DNA of 7,214 nucleotides from NCBI GenBank assembly GCA_035298385.1, contig DATGYC010000051.1:1-7214 (forward strand), read 5' to 3'. The DNA is from DATGYC01 sp035298385. GTDB taxonomy: Bacteria; Bacillota; Sulfobacillia; Symbiobacteriales; Symbiobacteriaceae. Each line of letters opens with the position of its first letter. The stretch's first letter is position 1. Below the pieces are notes generated by a model that had not been told where the DNA came from, made no database searches, and was given only the letters and a program-made list of their open reading frames with translations. Of the stretch, positions 1 through 6,881 are shown in pieces. The position numbers and the translations under genes were made by a program.

Positions 1-104
1 CCGGGGTGGCTCTTGCCGGGGTGGCTCTTGCCGGGGTGGCTCTTGCCGGGGTGGCTCTTGCCGGGGTGGCTCTTGCCGGGGTGGCTCTTGCTTGGGTGGC
101 TCTT
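1..104 (-). repeat. 15-bp tandem repeat encoding KSHPG
   Basis: About seven units of a 15-base repeat (plus strand CCGGGGTGGCTCTTG) run off the left edge. On the minus strand each encodes Lys-Ser-His-Pro-Gly. The first unit in reading order (90-104) is KSHPS and the rest are nearly identical at the DNA level, which suggests recent expansion. This is the last visible segment of the CotB-like tail. The copy number beyond the edge is unknown. Confidence 0.95.
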
Positions 105-839
105 GCCACCGCCCTTGCCGTGGCTCTTGCCACCGCCCTTGCCGTGGCTCTTGCCGCCGTCCTTGCCGTGGCTCTTGCCACCGCCCTTGCCGTGGCTCTT
201 GCCGCGGCTCTTACCACCGCCCTTGCCGTGGCTCTTGCCACCGCCCTTGCCGTGGCTCTTGCCACCGCCCTTGCCGTCTCCCTTACCGTCTCCCTTACCG
301 TCTCCCTTACCGTCGCCCTTGCCGTCGCCCTTGCCGTCGCCCTTACCGTCGCCTTGCGCTGAAGCTAACAAGCCTCTCTCCCGATCCATTGCATCCGAAT
401 TCTCCTGGTCCTTGGTCTTAGCCAGGCGAATGCTCCGAATATGGAAGATTGGAAAGTGGACAAGCTCGTCGGGCGACGTCGTGATCACGAGAAAATCATC
501 TCCTAAGCCAAAGACAAGACCAGTGGTTGTTTCTGGACCGTGATCATAGACCTGAACCTTGTGCCCGAACATCATGCCAACAAGCCTAGCAAACGATGGC
601 GGAAGCCCACTTATCATCCTCATGGGCAGATTGCGAGTGCTCCCTCTCGAATTGACCATCTCGCTGATGCTCTTGAGGTGGCGGAGCTGGTAGTGCACGA
701 GGGTGCCGTCCTCGGTGACGAGGGTGACATAGTCATCATGCACACGCGCAATCGTCCCCGTGTTGGCATCTGGACCGCGGCGCCCGAGCCGCACGACTTT
801 CCCGACAAAGCGTGAGACTTTGTCCCTGAATAGCGCCAA
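1..839 (-). CDS. cotB: CotB-like spore coat protein, 3' end beyond window
   Basis: The frame is open from a TTG start at 839 to the left edge, giving 279 visible residues and no stop. Residues about 9-60 and 88-139 are two copies of one module. Both share GP[DE]xxTG, then DD[YF], then LVH[YF] and H[LI][KR]SI (GPDANTG...DDY...LVHYQLRHLKSI; GPETTTG...DDF...LVHFPIFHIRSI). From memory this matches the repeated modules of Bacillus CotB, an outer spore coat protein. Residues 140-162 are a charged linker. From residue 163 onward the protein is low-complexity Gly/Lys/Ser/His/Asp repeats, comparable in position to the Ser/Lys-rich tail of Bacillus CotB, which the CotH kinase phosphorylates. No signal peptide or membrane segment is visible. 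The TTG start is chosen because AGGGAGGT lies 7 bases upstream, there is no ATG before the first module, and the frame closes at a TAA at 876-878. The family call is solid; strict orthology to cotB and the coat location are inferred. The C-terminus is missing. Confidence 0.82.
   Translation of the reverse strand, partial: MALFRDKVSRFVGKVVRLGRRGPDANTGTIARVHDDYVTLVTEDGTLVHYQLRHLKSISEMVNSRGSTRNLPMRMISGLPPSFARLVGMMFGHKVQVYDHGPETTTGLVFGLGDDFLVITTSPDELVHFPIFHIRSIRLAKTKDQENSDAMDRERGLLASAQGDGKGDGKGDGKGDGKGDGKGDGKGDGKGGGKSHGKGGGKSHGKGGGKSRGKSHGKGGGKSHGKDGGKSHGKGGGKSHGKGGGKSHPSKSHPGKSHPGKSHPGKSHPGKSHPGKSHP
105..260 (-). repeat. 24-bp tandem repeat encoding KSHGKGGG
   Basis: Six units of a 24-base repeat encode Lys-Ser-His-Gly-Lys-Gly-Gly-Gly on the minus strand. 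One unit has Asp for Gly (KSHGKDGG, codon 159-161), and a half-unit KSRG is inserted at 201-212. All differences keep the reading frame, as expected for expansion inside a coding region. The segment is strongly cationic, and every serine follows a lysine and precedes His or Arg. Confidence 0.93.
270..353 (-). repeat. 12-bp tandem repeat encoding GDGK
   Basis: Seven units of a 12-base repeat encode Gly-Asp-Gly-Lys on the minus strand. The third codon position varies (GGT, GGC and GGA for Gly), so the protein repeat is better preserved than the DNA repeat. This is the first segment of the low-complexity tail. It has balanced charge and no serine or histidine, unlike the two repeat blocks that follow it. 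Confidence 0.93.
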
Positions 840-846
840 CTCTGTT

Positions 847-854
847 ACCTCCCT
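847..854 (-). promoter_or_regulatory. Ribosome binding site of the CotB-like gene
   Basis: AGGGAGGT on the minus strand is an almost ideal Shine-Dalgarno sequence. It sits 7 bases before the TTG at 837-839. It fixes the start of the CotB-like protein on a non-ATG codon, where a search for ATG starts would fail. Confidence 0.85.
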
Positions 855-860
855 GACTGA

Positions 861-874
861 GGAGATGGTTCTCC
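861..874 (-). other. Small hairpin in the CotB-like gene leader
   Basis: GGAGA (861-865) and TCTCC (870-874) form a perfect 5-bp stem with a 4-base loop. If the sigma-K promoter call is right, the hairpin lies at the extreme 5' end of the mRNA, just before the Shine-Dalgarno. 5' stem-loops of this kind can stabilise Gram-positive mRNAs; that role is inferred here. Confidence 0.3.
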
Positions 875-879
875 GTTAC

Positions 880-907
880 CACTCTATGCCCGCGCCTTGG
901 ATTGGGT
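880..907 (-). promoter_or_regulatory. Candidate sigma-K promoter of the CotB-like gene
   Basis: On the minus strand AC (906-907) is followed after 17 bases by CATAGAGTG (880-888). This fits the known sigma-K pattern of AC about 16-17 bases before CATAnnnTA, except for the last base. Transcription would start near 873, about 34 bases before the TTG codon. Bacillus cotB is transcribed late in the mother cell by sigma-K, so the match is biologically sensible. The consensus is short, and the call depends on that context. Confidence 0.4.
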
Positions 908-1046
908 AACTCACCCCTCTGATAGTCGGACCAGGTATAGCGCAGGGTAGGCAAACCGACAATCAGTGCGGATGATTATTGAGACTGGATGCGAGTATGC
1001 CAACCAGGGCGCCCGGCGGAGCGACGCACCGGCAGAGACCGCACGC

Positions 1047-1089
1047 CGAAAACGAAACAAAAGAGGCGGTGGGCTTCGTGCCCACCGCC
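1047..1089 (-). terminator. Intrinsic terminator of the nuclease gene
   Basis: GGCGGTGGGC (1065-1074) and GCCCACCGCC (1080-1089) form a perfect 10-bp stem with a 5-base loop. Read on the minus strand it is followed by a T-rich run, TCTTTTGTTTCGTTTTC. It starts 9 bases after the nuclease stop codon and separates this gene from the coat gene downstream. Confidence 0.93.
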
Positions 1090-1098
1090 ATCTGTCTT

Positions 1099-1884
1099 CT
1101 ATTGCTTGGAGGCTCTGTAGCCAGCCGCTTCTGCATCCTTTCCCGTGGCAAAACAGGCCTCTGCACCGGTCTGCTGGTAGTTGCGTTGGCCAGGGGAATG
1201 GTAGATTCTCTCACCGGTGCTGCTGATGTTCCCCTTGATCTGCTCGTTGCCGCCCCAGAGACACTGGCCGTCCTTCGGTGACCACTGCGCCGGGGGCGCC
1301 CCGGTCCCGCCGCTGGCAGTAGCCGTTGTGTTGGCGTCAGGCTGCGTAGCCGCTCCAAGCCCCCACAGCCCCCGCTTGGCTGCCCGCGCCTCCTTCTGGA
1401 GTGCGGTGAACTCATCCACGTGCTTCACGTTGGGCGGGAAGGTGGCGACCTGCGCATACCCTTCCTGAACGAGTGTGCGGTTGAACATCTGATCACCGAG
1501 CCAGACATAAGCGAGCAAGCGACCGTACTTGTCTCGTTGCTCCACATCGAACTCCAGACCAACCTGCTTCCCAGTCAGTTGCGCCTTCGTAAAGGCGGAT
1601 GCCTCTGGGCCGTAGGGCTGGACAGGCTTAGAGGGGTGAACCGTCTCGGGCGTATCAACCCCGATGAACCGGATATCCTCCTTCTTCCCCTGGAACATGA
1701 CCTCAATCGTGTCACCATCGACCACGCGTAGCACGTCCACCATCGTCAGGTTGGCGGTCGTTGCAGGCCTGGGCGCTTCATGATTGGCCGTAGGATGGGG
1801 CGTGCTGAACGATAGGGACCCGCACCCGGTCAGCAGACCGAACATCATCAACCCCGTGGCCAGTACGACCCCTCTACGCTTCAT
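1099..1884 (-). CDS. Thermonuclease-family lipoprotein with C-terminal sunset-type domain
   Basis: The 261-residue protein is predicted to be exported, lipid-anchored and able to cleave DNA or RNA outside the cell. Residues 1-21 are a lipoprotein signal (MKRR, a hydrophobic stretch, then lipobox LTGC with Cys21). A Pro/Thr/Ala-rich linker follows. Residues about 47-175 are a staphylococcal-nuclease fold with the complete active site by alignment from memory: Asp58 in DGDT, Arg72, Asp77 and Glu80 in RFIGVDTPE, and Arg122 in DKYGR. A second linker (177-200) leads to a C-terminal domain (about 206-261) with IKGNISSTGERIYHSPG, a pattern I recognise as the sunset type, function unknown; Cys208 and Cys244 could pair. 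The ATG at 1884 is chosen because it gives the lipoprotein signal and has GGGAGG upstream; an in-frame TTG at 2001 would overlap the atp terminator. It is transcribed alone, with its own promoter and terminator. Confidence 0.93.
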   Translation of the reverse strand: MKRRGVVLATGLMMFGLLTGCGSLSFSTPHPTANHEAPRPATTANLTMVDVLRVVDGDTIEVMFQGKKEDIRFIGVDTPETVHPSKPVQPYGPEASAFTKAQLTGKQVGLEFDVEQRDKYGRLLAYVWLGDQMFNRTLVQEGYAQVATFPPNVKHVDEFTALQKEARAAKRGLWGLGAATQPDANTTATASGGTGAPPAQWSPKDGQCLWGGNEQIKGNISSTGERIYHSPGQRNYQQTGAEACFATGKDAEAAGYRASKQ

Positions 1885-1894
1885 TGACTGAACG

Positions 1895-1900
1895 CCTCCC
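1895..1900 (-). promoter_or_regulatory. Ribosome binding site of the nuclease gene
   Basis: GGGAGG on the minus strand lies 10 bases before the ATG at 1882-1884. It decides in favour of this start over the longer in-frame option at 2001. Confidence 0.85.
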
Positions 1901-1915
1901 GAACTATTTGACGTC

Positions 1916-1944
1916 AGTCTACCACAGAACACCCGTTCTGTCAT
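1916..1944 (-). promoter_or_regulatory. Sigma-A type promoter of the nuclease gene
   Basis: On the minus strand ATGACA (1939-1944, 5 of 6 to TTGACA) and TAGACT (1916-1921, 4 of 6 to TATAAT) are separated by exactly 17 bases. Transcription would start near 1909, giving a short leader of about 25 bases that contains the ribosome binding site. The promoter lies downstream of the atp terminator, so the nuclease is an independent unit. Confidence 0.6.
1924..1941. promoter_or_regulatory. Candidate LexA (SOS) operator in the nuclease promoter
   Basis: ACAGAAC (1924-1930), four bases (ACCC), then GTTCTGT (1935-1941) form a perfect inverted repeat with 7-base arms. Its core GAAC-N4-GTTC is the core of the Gram-positive LexA/DinR box (CGAAC-N4-GTTCG type). 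The flanking bases are A and T rather than C and G. It overlaps the end of the -35 element and fills most of the spacer, an ideal place for a repressor to block RNA polymerase. Regulation by LexA is inferred. Confidence 0.55.
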
Positions 1945-1979
1945 GCGGAGCAGGAGGTGCTCCACCGCGTCAAGATAGC

Positions 1980-2012
1980 GACAGAAAGGGCGCCCCCGCA
2001 AGGGGACGCCCT
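1980..2012 (-). terminator. Terminator of the atp operon
   Basis: The arms at 1987-1997 and 2002-2012 form an 11-bp stem on the minus strand (one pair is G-U) with a 4-base loop, beginning 5 bases after the atpC stop. The following T-run is short (TTTCTGT), so termination may be incomplete, but the stem is very GC-rich. Confidence 0.8.
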
Positions 2013-2017
2013 CCGTA

Positions 2018-2428
2018 TTACTCCTCGATGCCGGCAGCCTTCAGGCGGTTCATAGCCCGCCGTAGGGCCGCCTCGGCACGGACCCGGTCGAAATTAGCAT
2101 GCCGCTCACGCAGCCGCTTCTCGGCACGAGCCTTCGCTTCCTTGGCGCGGGCGATATCAATCGTATCCGCCTCTTCGGCCGAGTCAGCCAGAATGGTGAT
2201 CTGGTTCTTCGACAGTTCCAGGAAGCCGCCGTTGATGGCGATCTTCTTGGACTGGGCGCCCTGCTTGTAGCGCAGGACACCAAGGCCCAAGGTCGAGACC
2301 ATCGGCGCATGGTTGTAAAGGATACCAAGCTGGCCTTCGACGACAGGGACGACGACCGCATCGGTCTGCACACCCTGCATCAGCGTCGCCTCGGGCGTAA
2401 TGATGCGCAGCGACATCTCGCCTGCCAT
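2018..2428 (-). CDS. atpC: F1Fo-ATP synthase epsilon subunit
   Basis: The 136-residue epsilon subunit is part of the F1 central stalk and regulates ATP hydrolysis. The N-terminal beta-sandwich (about 1-88) has the family landmarks ITPE, GQLGILYNHAPM and the INGGFLEL strand. The C-terminal helical hairpin (about 89-136) begins with IDIARAKEAKARAEKRL. This contains the I(L)DxxRA motif known to bind ATP in the thermophilic Bacillus PS3 epsilon; Glu85, Asp91 and Arg94 line up with the PS3 binding residues by spacing, so ATP sensing is plausible. The ATG at 2428 is preceded by GAGGTGA with 6-base spacing inside the end of atpD. A second in-frame ATG at 2416 is a weaker option. Only one base separates it from the atpD stop, so translation is likely coupled. 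It is the last gene of the operon. Confidence 0.96.
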   Translation of the reverse strand: MAGEMSLRIITPEATLMQGVQTDAVVVPVVEGQLGILYNHAPMVSTLGLGVLRYKQGAQSKKIAINGGFLELSKNQITILADSAEEADTIDIARAKEAKARAEKRLRERHANFDRVRAEAALRRAMNRLKAAGIEE

Positions 2429-2429
2429 C

Positions 2430-3842
<1,413 letters not shown>

Positions 3843-3860
3843 GTCTGTCGCCTCCTGTGA

Positions 3861-3885
3861 CGGGGACCAAGCCGAACGGCCCCCG
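3861..3885 (-). other. GC-rich hairpin in the atpG-atpD gap
   Basis: CGGGG (3861-3865) can pair with CCCCG (3881-3885), and inside it GCCG (3871-3874) with CGGC (3877-3880), leaving ACCAA as a one-sided bulge. On the minus strand the structure ends 4 bases before the atpD ribosome binding site. It lacks a T-run and so is not a terminator. A role in mRNA processing or in setting beta subunit yield is possible but inferred. Confidence 0.35.
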
Positions 3886-3908
3886 CCCTTATTGCCTACA
3901 AAGCGCGC

Positions 3909-4769
3909 CTAGCCCTGGAGGGCCGCAGCACCGCCAACAATCTCCGAGATCTCACGGGTAATCGCGGCCTGACGGGCCCGGTTGTACGCCAGCGAGAGCT
4001 TCGCGATCATTTCCTTCGCGTTGTCCGTGGCGTTGCCCATGGCCGTCATGCGGGCGCCGTGCTCCGAGGCCTTCGACTCCAGGAGAGCCTGGTAGAAGAC
4101 GACTTCAGCGAACCGCGGCACCAGCGTGTTCAGGACCTCTTCCGCGTTCGGGACGTAGATATAGTCCGTGGTCGTCTCCGGGGCGCCCTCCGGGGCGACG
4201 ACCGGCAGGAGCTGAACCTCGACCGGACGCTGGCTCACCGCATTCACGAACTCGGTGTAGATCAGCCGGACCTCATCGACCTCACCCTGAAGGTAGAGGT
4301 TGACGAGCTGGGCGACCATCTGCCGAGCCTGCATGAACGAGGGCTCCTCGCCCAGACCGACGTACTCCAGGACCGGGTTGATCCCCCGACGCTTGAAGAA
4401 GTCACGGGACTTGCGCCCGATCGTGACCAGCTTCTTGCCGCGAGCGTCCTCACGGAACGCCGCCTGCGCCTTGCGGATGATGTTGATGTTGAAGGCGCCA
4501 GCCAGGCCGCGATCCGCCGTAACAACGACGTATGCAACCGTGCGGGTACCCTCACGCTGAGCCAGCAGCGGGTGGTTCTTACCAGCGCCACCCTGCACCA
4601 GCCGAGCGAGCGTCTTGGCGAGCTCCTTGGCGTAAGGACGAGCAGCCAGAACGGACTGCTGCGCCTTACGGAGCTTCGCCGCCGACATCATCTTCATCGC
4701 CTTGGTGATCTGCATCGTGGACTTAAAGCCCTTGATGCGTCGCTGTACTGCCTTCTTGTTTTCAGCCAC
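3909..4769 (-). CDS. atpG: F1Fo-ATP synthase gamma subunit
   Basis: The 286-residue gamma subunit is the rotating central shaft inside the alpha3-beta3 ring and couples proton flow in Fo to catalysis. The N-terminal helix carries the family signature IKGFKSTMQITKAMKMMSAA followed by KLRKAQ (about 13-39), the central fold has TADRGLAGAFN (about 83-93), and the C-terminal helix has ARMTAMGNATDNA followed by a stretch ending NRARQAAITREISEIVGGA, the usual end of the protein. Its length is typical. The start is GTG at 4769, with a GGTGGTGAG stretch just upstream that overlaps the end of the 14-base gap after atpA. No motif is missing. Confidence 0.97.
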   Translation of the reverse strand: MAENKKAVQRRIKGFKSTMQITKAMKMMSAAKLRKAQQSVLAARPYAKELAKTLARLVQGGAGKNHPLLAQREGTRTVAYVVVTADRGLAGAFNINIIRKAQAAFREDARGKKLVTIGRKSRDFFKRRGINPVLEYVGLGEEPSFMQARQMVAQLVNLYLQGEVDEVRLIYTEFVNAVSQRPVEVQLLPVVAPEGAPETTTDYIYVPNAEEVLNTLVPRFAEVVFYQALLESKASEHGARMTAMGNATDNAKEMIAKLSLAYNRARQAAITREISEIVGGAAALQG

Positions 4770-4783
4770 GTTTGCTCACCACC

Positions 4784-6304
4784 CTACTGGTTGGCGGCAG
4801 CGCGCTGACCGAAGCCCTTCTTGAAGGTCTCGATAGCCGCCTTGGTCTGGCCCTCGAGCTCCTTCCACTTGCCGTTCTCCAGCTTAGCGAGGAGGTCGGC
4901 GTGGTTGGCCTTGAAGTAGGTGTGCAGCTCCTTCTCGAACGGCAGGACCTGCTCGACCGGGAGGTCATCGCAGTAGCCGTTGGAGACGGCGACGATCGAA
5001 ACGACCTGCAGGGAGACGGGCAGCGGCGCATACTGCGGCTGCTTCAGCATCTCAACCTGGCGCTGGCCGCGGGTGAGGCGGGCCTGGGTCGCCTTGTCCA
5101 GATCGGAACCGAACTGGGCGAAGGCGGCCAGCTCGCGGTACTGCGCGAGGTCCAGCTTCAGGGTACCGGCGGTACGCTTCATGGTGTCAACCTGAGCAGA
5201 GCCACCGACGCGAGAGACCGAGATACCGACGTTAACGGCCGGGCGAACGCCCGCGTTGAACAGGTCGGTCTCCAGGAAGATCTGGCCGTCGGTGATCGAG
5301 ATGACGTTCGTCGGGATGTAGGCCGAGACGTCGCCCGCCTGGGTCTCAATGATCGGCAGCGCGGTCAGCGAGCCAGCGCCGAGATCGTCGTTCACCTTGC
5401 AAGCACGCTCCAGAAGGCGGGAGTGCAGGAAGAAGACGTCGCCCGGGTAGGCTTCGCGGCCCGGCGGACGCCGCATCAGCAGGGACATCTCGCGGTACGC
5501 CACAGCGTGCTTGGAGAGGTCATCATAGATGATGAGGGCGTGCTTGCCGTTGTTGAGGAACCACTCGCCGATGGCCACGCCCGCGTACGGGGCGAGGAAG
5601 TTCATCGGGGCGGGGTCAGACGCCGTGGCGGAGACGACGACGGAGTAGTCCATCGCGCCGTTGTCCTGCAGCGTCTTGATGATGCCGGCGATGGTCGAGG
5701 CCTTCTGGCCGATGCCGACGTAGATGCAGACAACATCCTTGCCCTTCTGGTTCAGGATGGTGTCCAGAGCGACGGCGGTCTTGCCGGTGCCACGGTCGCC
5801 GATGATCAGCTCACGCTGGCCACGGCCGATCGGGGTCATGGCGTCGATCGCCTTGATGCCGGTCTGCAGCGGCTCGTGAACCGACTTACGAGCGATAACG
5901 CCCGGGGCCTTGCGCTCGACGGGGTAGAACTCCTTCGAGTCGATGGCGCCCTTGCCGTCGATCGGCTGGCCGAGAGCGTTGACCACACGGCCGACGAGGC
6001 CCGGGCCAACCGGAACCTCGACGACACGGCCGGTACGCTTGACTTCCATGCCTTCCTTGATGTCCGTGTACGGACCAAGGATAACGCAACCAATGTTGTC
6101 TTCTTCAAGGTTGAAGGCCATGCCCATGACGCCGTTCGGGAACTCGAGGAGTTCCGAAGCCATCGCGGACTGGAGGCCGTAGATACGAGCGATGCCGTCA
6201 CCAACCTGGATGACACGGCCGACGTTGGTCGTCTCGATCTCGGTGGAGAACTTCTCGATCTCCTGCTTCAGAATGGCAGAGATCTCTTCGGGCCGGATGC
6301 TCAT
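4784..6304 (-). CDS. atpA: F1Fo-ATP synthase alpha subunit
   Basis: The 506-residue non-catalytic nucleotide-binding subunit of F1 alternates with beta in the hexamer. The N-terminal beta-barrel (about 25-95) contains VGDGIARIYGL. The P-loop is GDRGTGKT (169-176), the Walker B strand is ALIIYDDLSKHAVAYREMS (about 256-274), and the arginine finger that completes the neighbouring catalytic site is Arg365 in SVSRVGG. The segment GREAYPGDVFFLHSRLLERA is a family hallmark. Length is normal. The ATG at 6304 has a GGGGTGA Shine-Dalgarno sequence about 8 bases upstream, within the 17-base gap after atpH. There is nothing unusual in it. Confidence 0.98.
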   Translation of the reverse strand: MSIRPEEISAILKQEIEKFSTEIETTNVGRVIQVGDGIARIYGLQSAMASELLEFPNGVMGMAFNLEEDNIGCVILGPYTDIKEGMEVKRTGRVVEVPVGPGLVGRVVNALGQPIDGKGAIDSKEFYPVERKAPGVIARKSVHEPLQTGIKAIDAMTPIGRGQRELIIGDRGTGKTAVALDTILNQKGKDVVCIYVGIGQKASTIAGIIKTLQDNGAMDYSVVVSATASDPAPMNFLAPYAGVAIGEWFLNNGKHALIIYDDLSKHAVAYREMSLLMRRPPGREAYPGDVFFLHSRLLERACKVNDDLGAGSLTALPIIETQAGDVSAYIPTNVISITDGQIFLETDLFNAGVRPAVNVGISVSRVGGSAQVDTMKRTAGTLKLDLAQYRELAAFAQFGSDLDKATQARLTRGQRQVEMLKQPQYAPLPVSLQVVSIVAVSNGYCDDLPVEQVLPFEKELHTYFKANHADLLAKLENGKWKELEGQTKAAIETFKKGFGQRAAANQ

Positions 6305-6321
6305 CGCGGTTTCACCCCTTG

Positions 6322-6879
6322 TTACTCTGCGTTGGAACTGATCAGACGCTCATGGAGGCGCTTAAGGCGGGTTGCGACCGAGCCGTCAAGCAACTCGTCA
6401 CCCACCCGCACGACCAGGCCGCCCTTCAGTTCCGGGGCAACCTGCGTCTTGAACTTCACCTGCTTGCCGAGCTTGGCGACCAAGTTCGACTCCAGGCGGG
6501 TAGCGGTCTCGTTGTCGAGCGCCACCGCAGTCCGGACCTCAACTTCCACCACACCGCGCGCCGCGTTAGCGAGGTCCAGGTAGGCCTGGTAGATCGCCGC
6601 CAGGTGCGCTTCGCGGCGCTTGCGCACCACGAGGTAGAGGAAGTTCTTCACCAGTTCCGAGACCTGGGATGCGAACAGCTTCTCGATCAGGTTCTGCTTG
6701 ACCGCCGGCTGGAGCAGAACGTCAGCCATGGCGGCCTTCAGCAGGGCATTACCCTCGATCGCTGCGGTCACCGAGCCGAGCTCAGCGTCAACCTGGTCCA
6801 TGAGACCCTTCTCTTGCGCCAGTTCGAAGAGGGCCTGGGCGTACCGGCGGGCAACCGCCAAGTTGGCCTGATGTGCCAT
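6322..6879 (-). CDS. atpH: F1Fo-ATP synthase delta subunit
   Basis: The 185-residue delta subunit (the OSCP equivalent) sits on top of F1 and holds the peripheral stalk of b subunits. The N-terminal helical bundle begins ARRYAQALFELAQEKG (about 10-25). The conserved C-terminal signature appears as FKTQVAPELKGGLVVRVGDE (about 142-161) followed by LDGSVATRLKRLHERL, where the GG[LIF]xxxxGDxxxDGSxxxxL pattern is clear. Length is typical. The ATG at 6879 has GGTAGGGGAG upstream inside the end of atpF, and only two bases separate the genes, which suggests coupled translation. Confidence 0.97.
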   Translation of the reverse strand: MAHQANLAVARRYAQALFELAQEKGLMDQVDAELGSVTAAIEGNALLKAAMADVLLQPAVKQNLIEKLFASQVSELVKNFLYLVVRKRREAHLAAIYQAYLDLANAARGVVEVEVRTAVALDNETATRLESNLVAKLGKQVKFKTQVAPELKGGLVVRVGDELLDGSVATRLKRLHERLISSNAE

Positions 6880-6881
6880 CT

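Noticed and set aside
1..353. CRISPR array or non-coding satellite
   Set aside because: The units are contiguous, with no unique spacers, and have periods of 12, 15 and 24 bases, all multiples of three and in one coding frame.
1..362. Long plus-strand frames over the repeats that would encode Ala/Val/Leu-rich or Leu/Pro-rich proteins
   Set aside because: They are pure products of the repeat read on the wrong strand, have no ribosome binding site or non-repeat domain, and compete with a minus-strand frame that has CotB modules and a strong ribosome binding site.
386..392. An ATG-like residue (Met151 of the coat protein, codon 387-389) as an alternative start for a separate tail-only protein
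   Set aside because: No ribosome binding site is seen before it and the frame is continuous with the two CotB modules, so a single protein is the simpler reading.
736..954. Small minus-strand frame of 72 codons upstream of the coat gene
   Set aside because: It overlaps the CotB-like coding region in another frame, has Arg-rich shadow composition and no known motif.
1909..1916. TGACGTCA palindrome near the nuclease transcription start
   Set aside because: An 8-base palindrome is too short to call an operator and I know of no matching Gram-positive regulator; it may be chance.
1947..1963. Inverted repeat GGAGCA/TGCTCC upstream of the nuclease promoter
   Set aside because: The 6-bp stem has no T-run and no known binding-site match, so it is probably incidental.
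1885..2001. Longer nuclease start at a TTG at 2001
   Set aside because: It would overlap the atp terminator and the promoter, bury the lipoprotein signal behind 39 residues, and lacks a suitable ribosome binding site.
4772..6583. A 603-codon plus-strand frame opposite atpA
   Set aside because: It is the same kind of antisense shadow of a strongly conserved gene.
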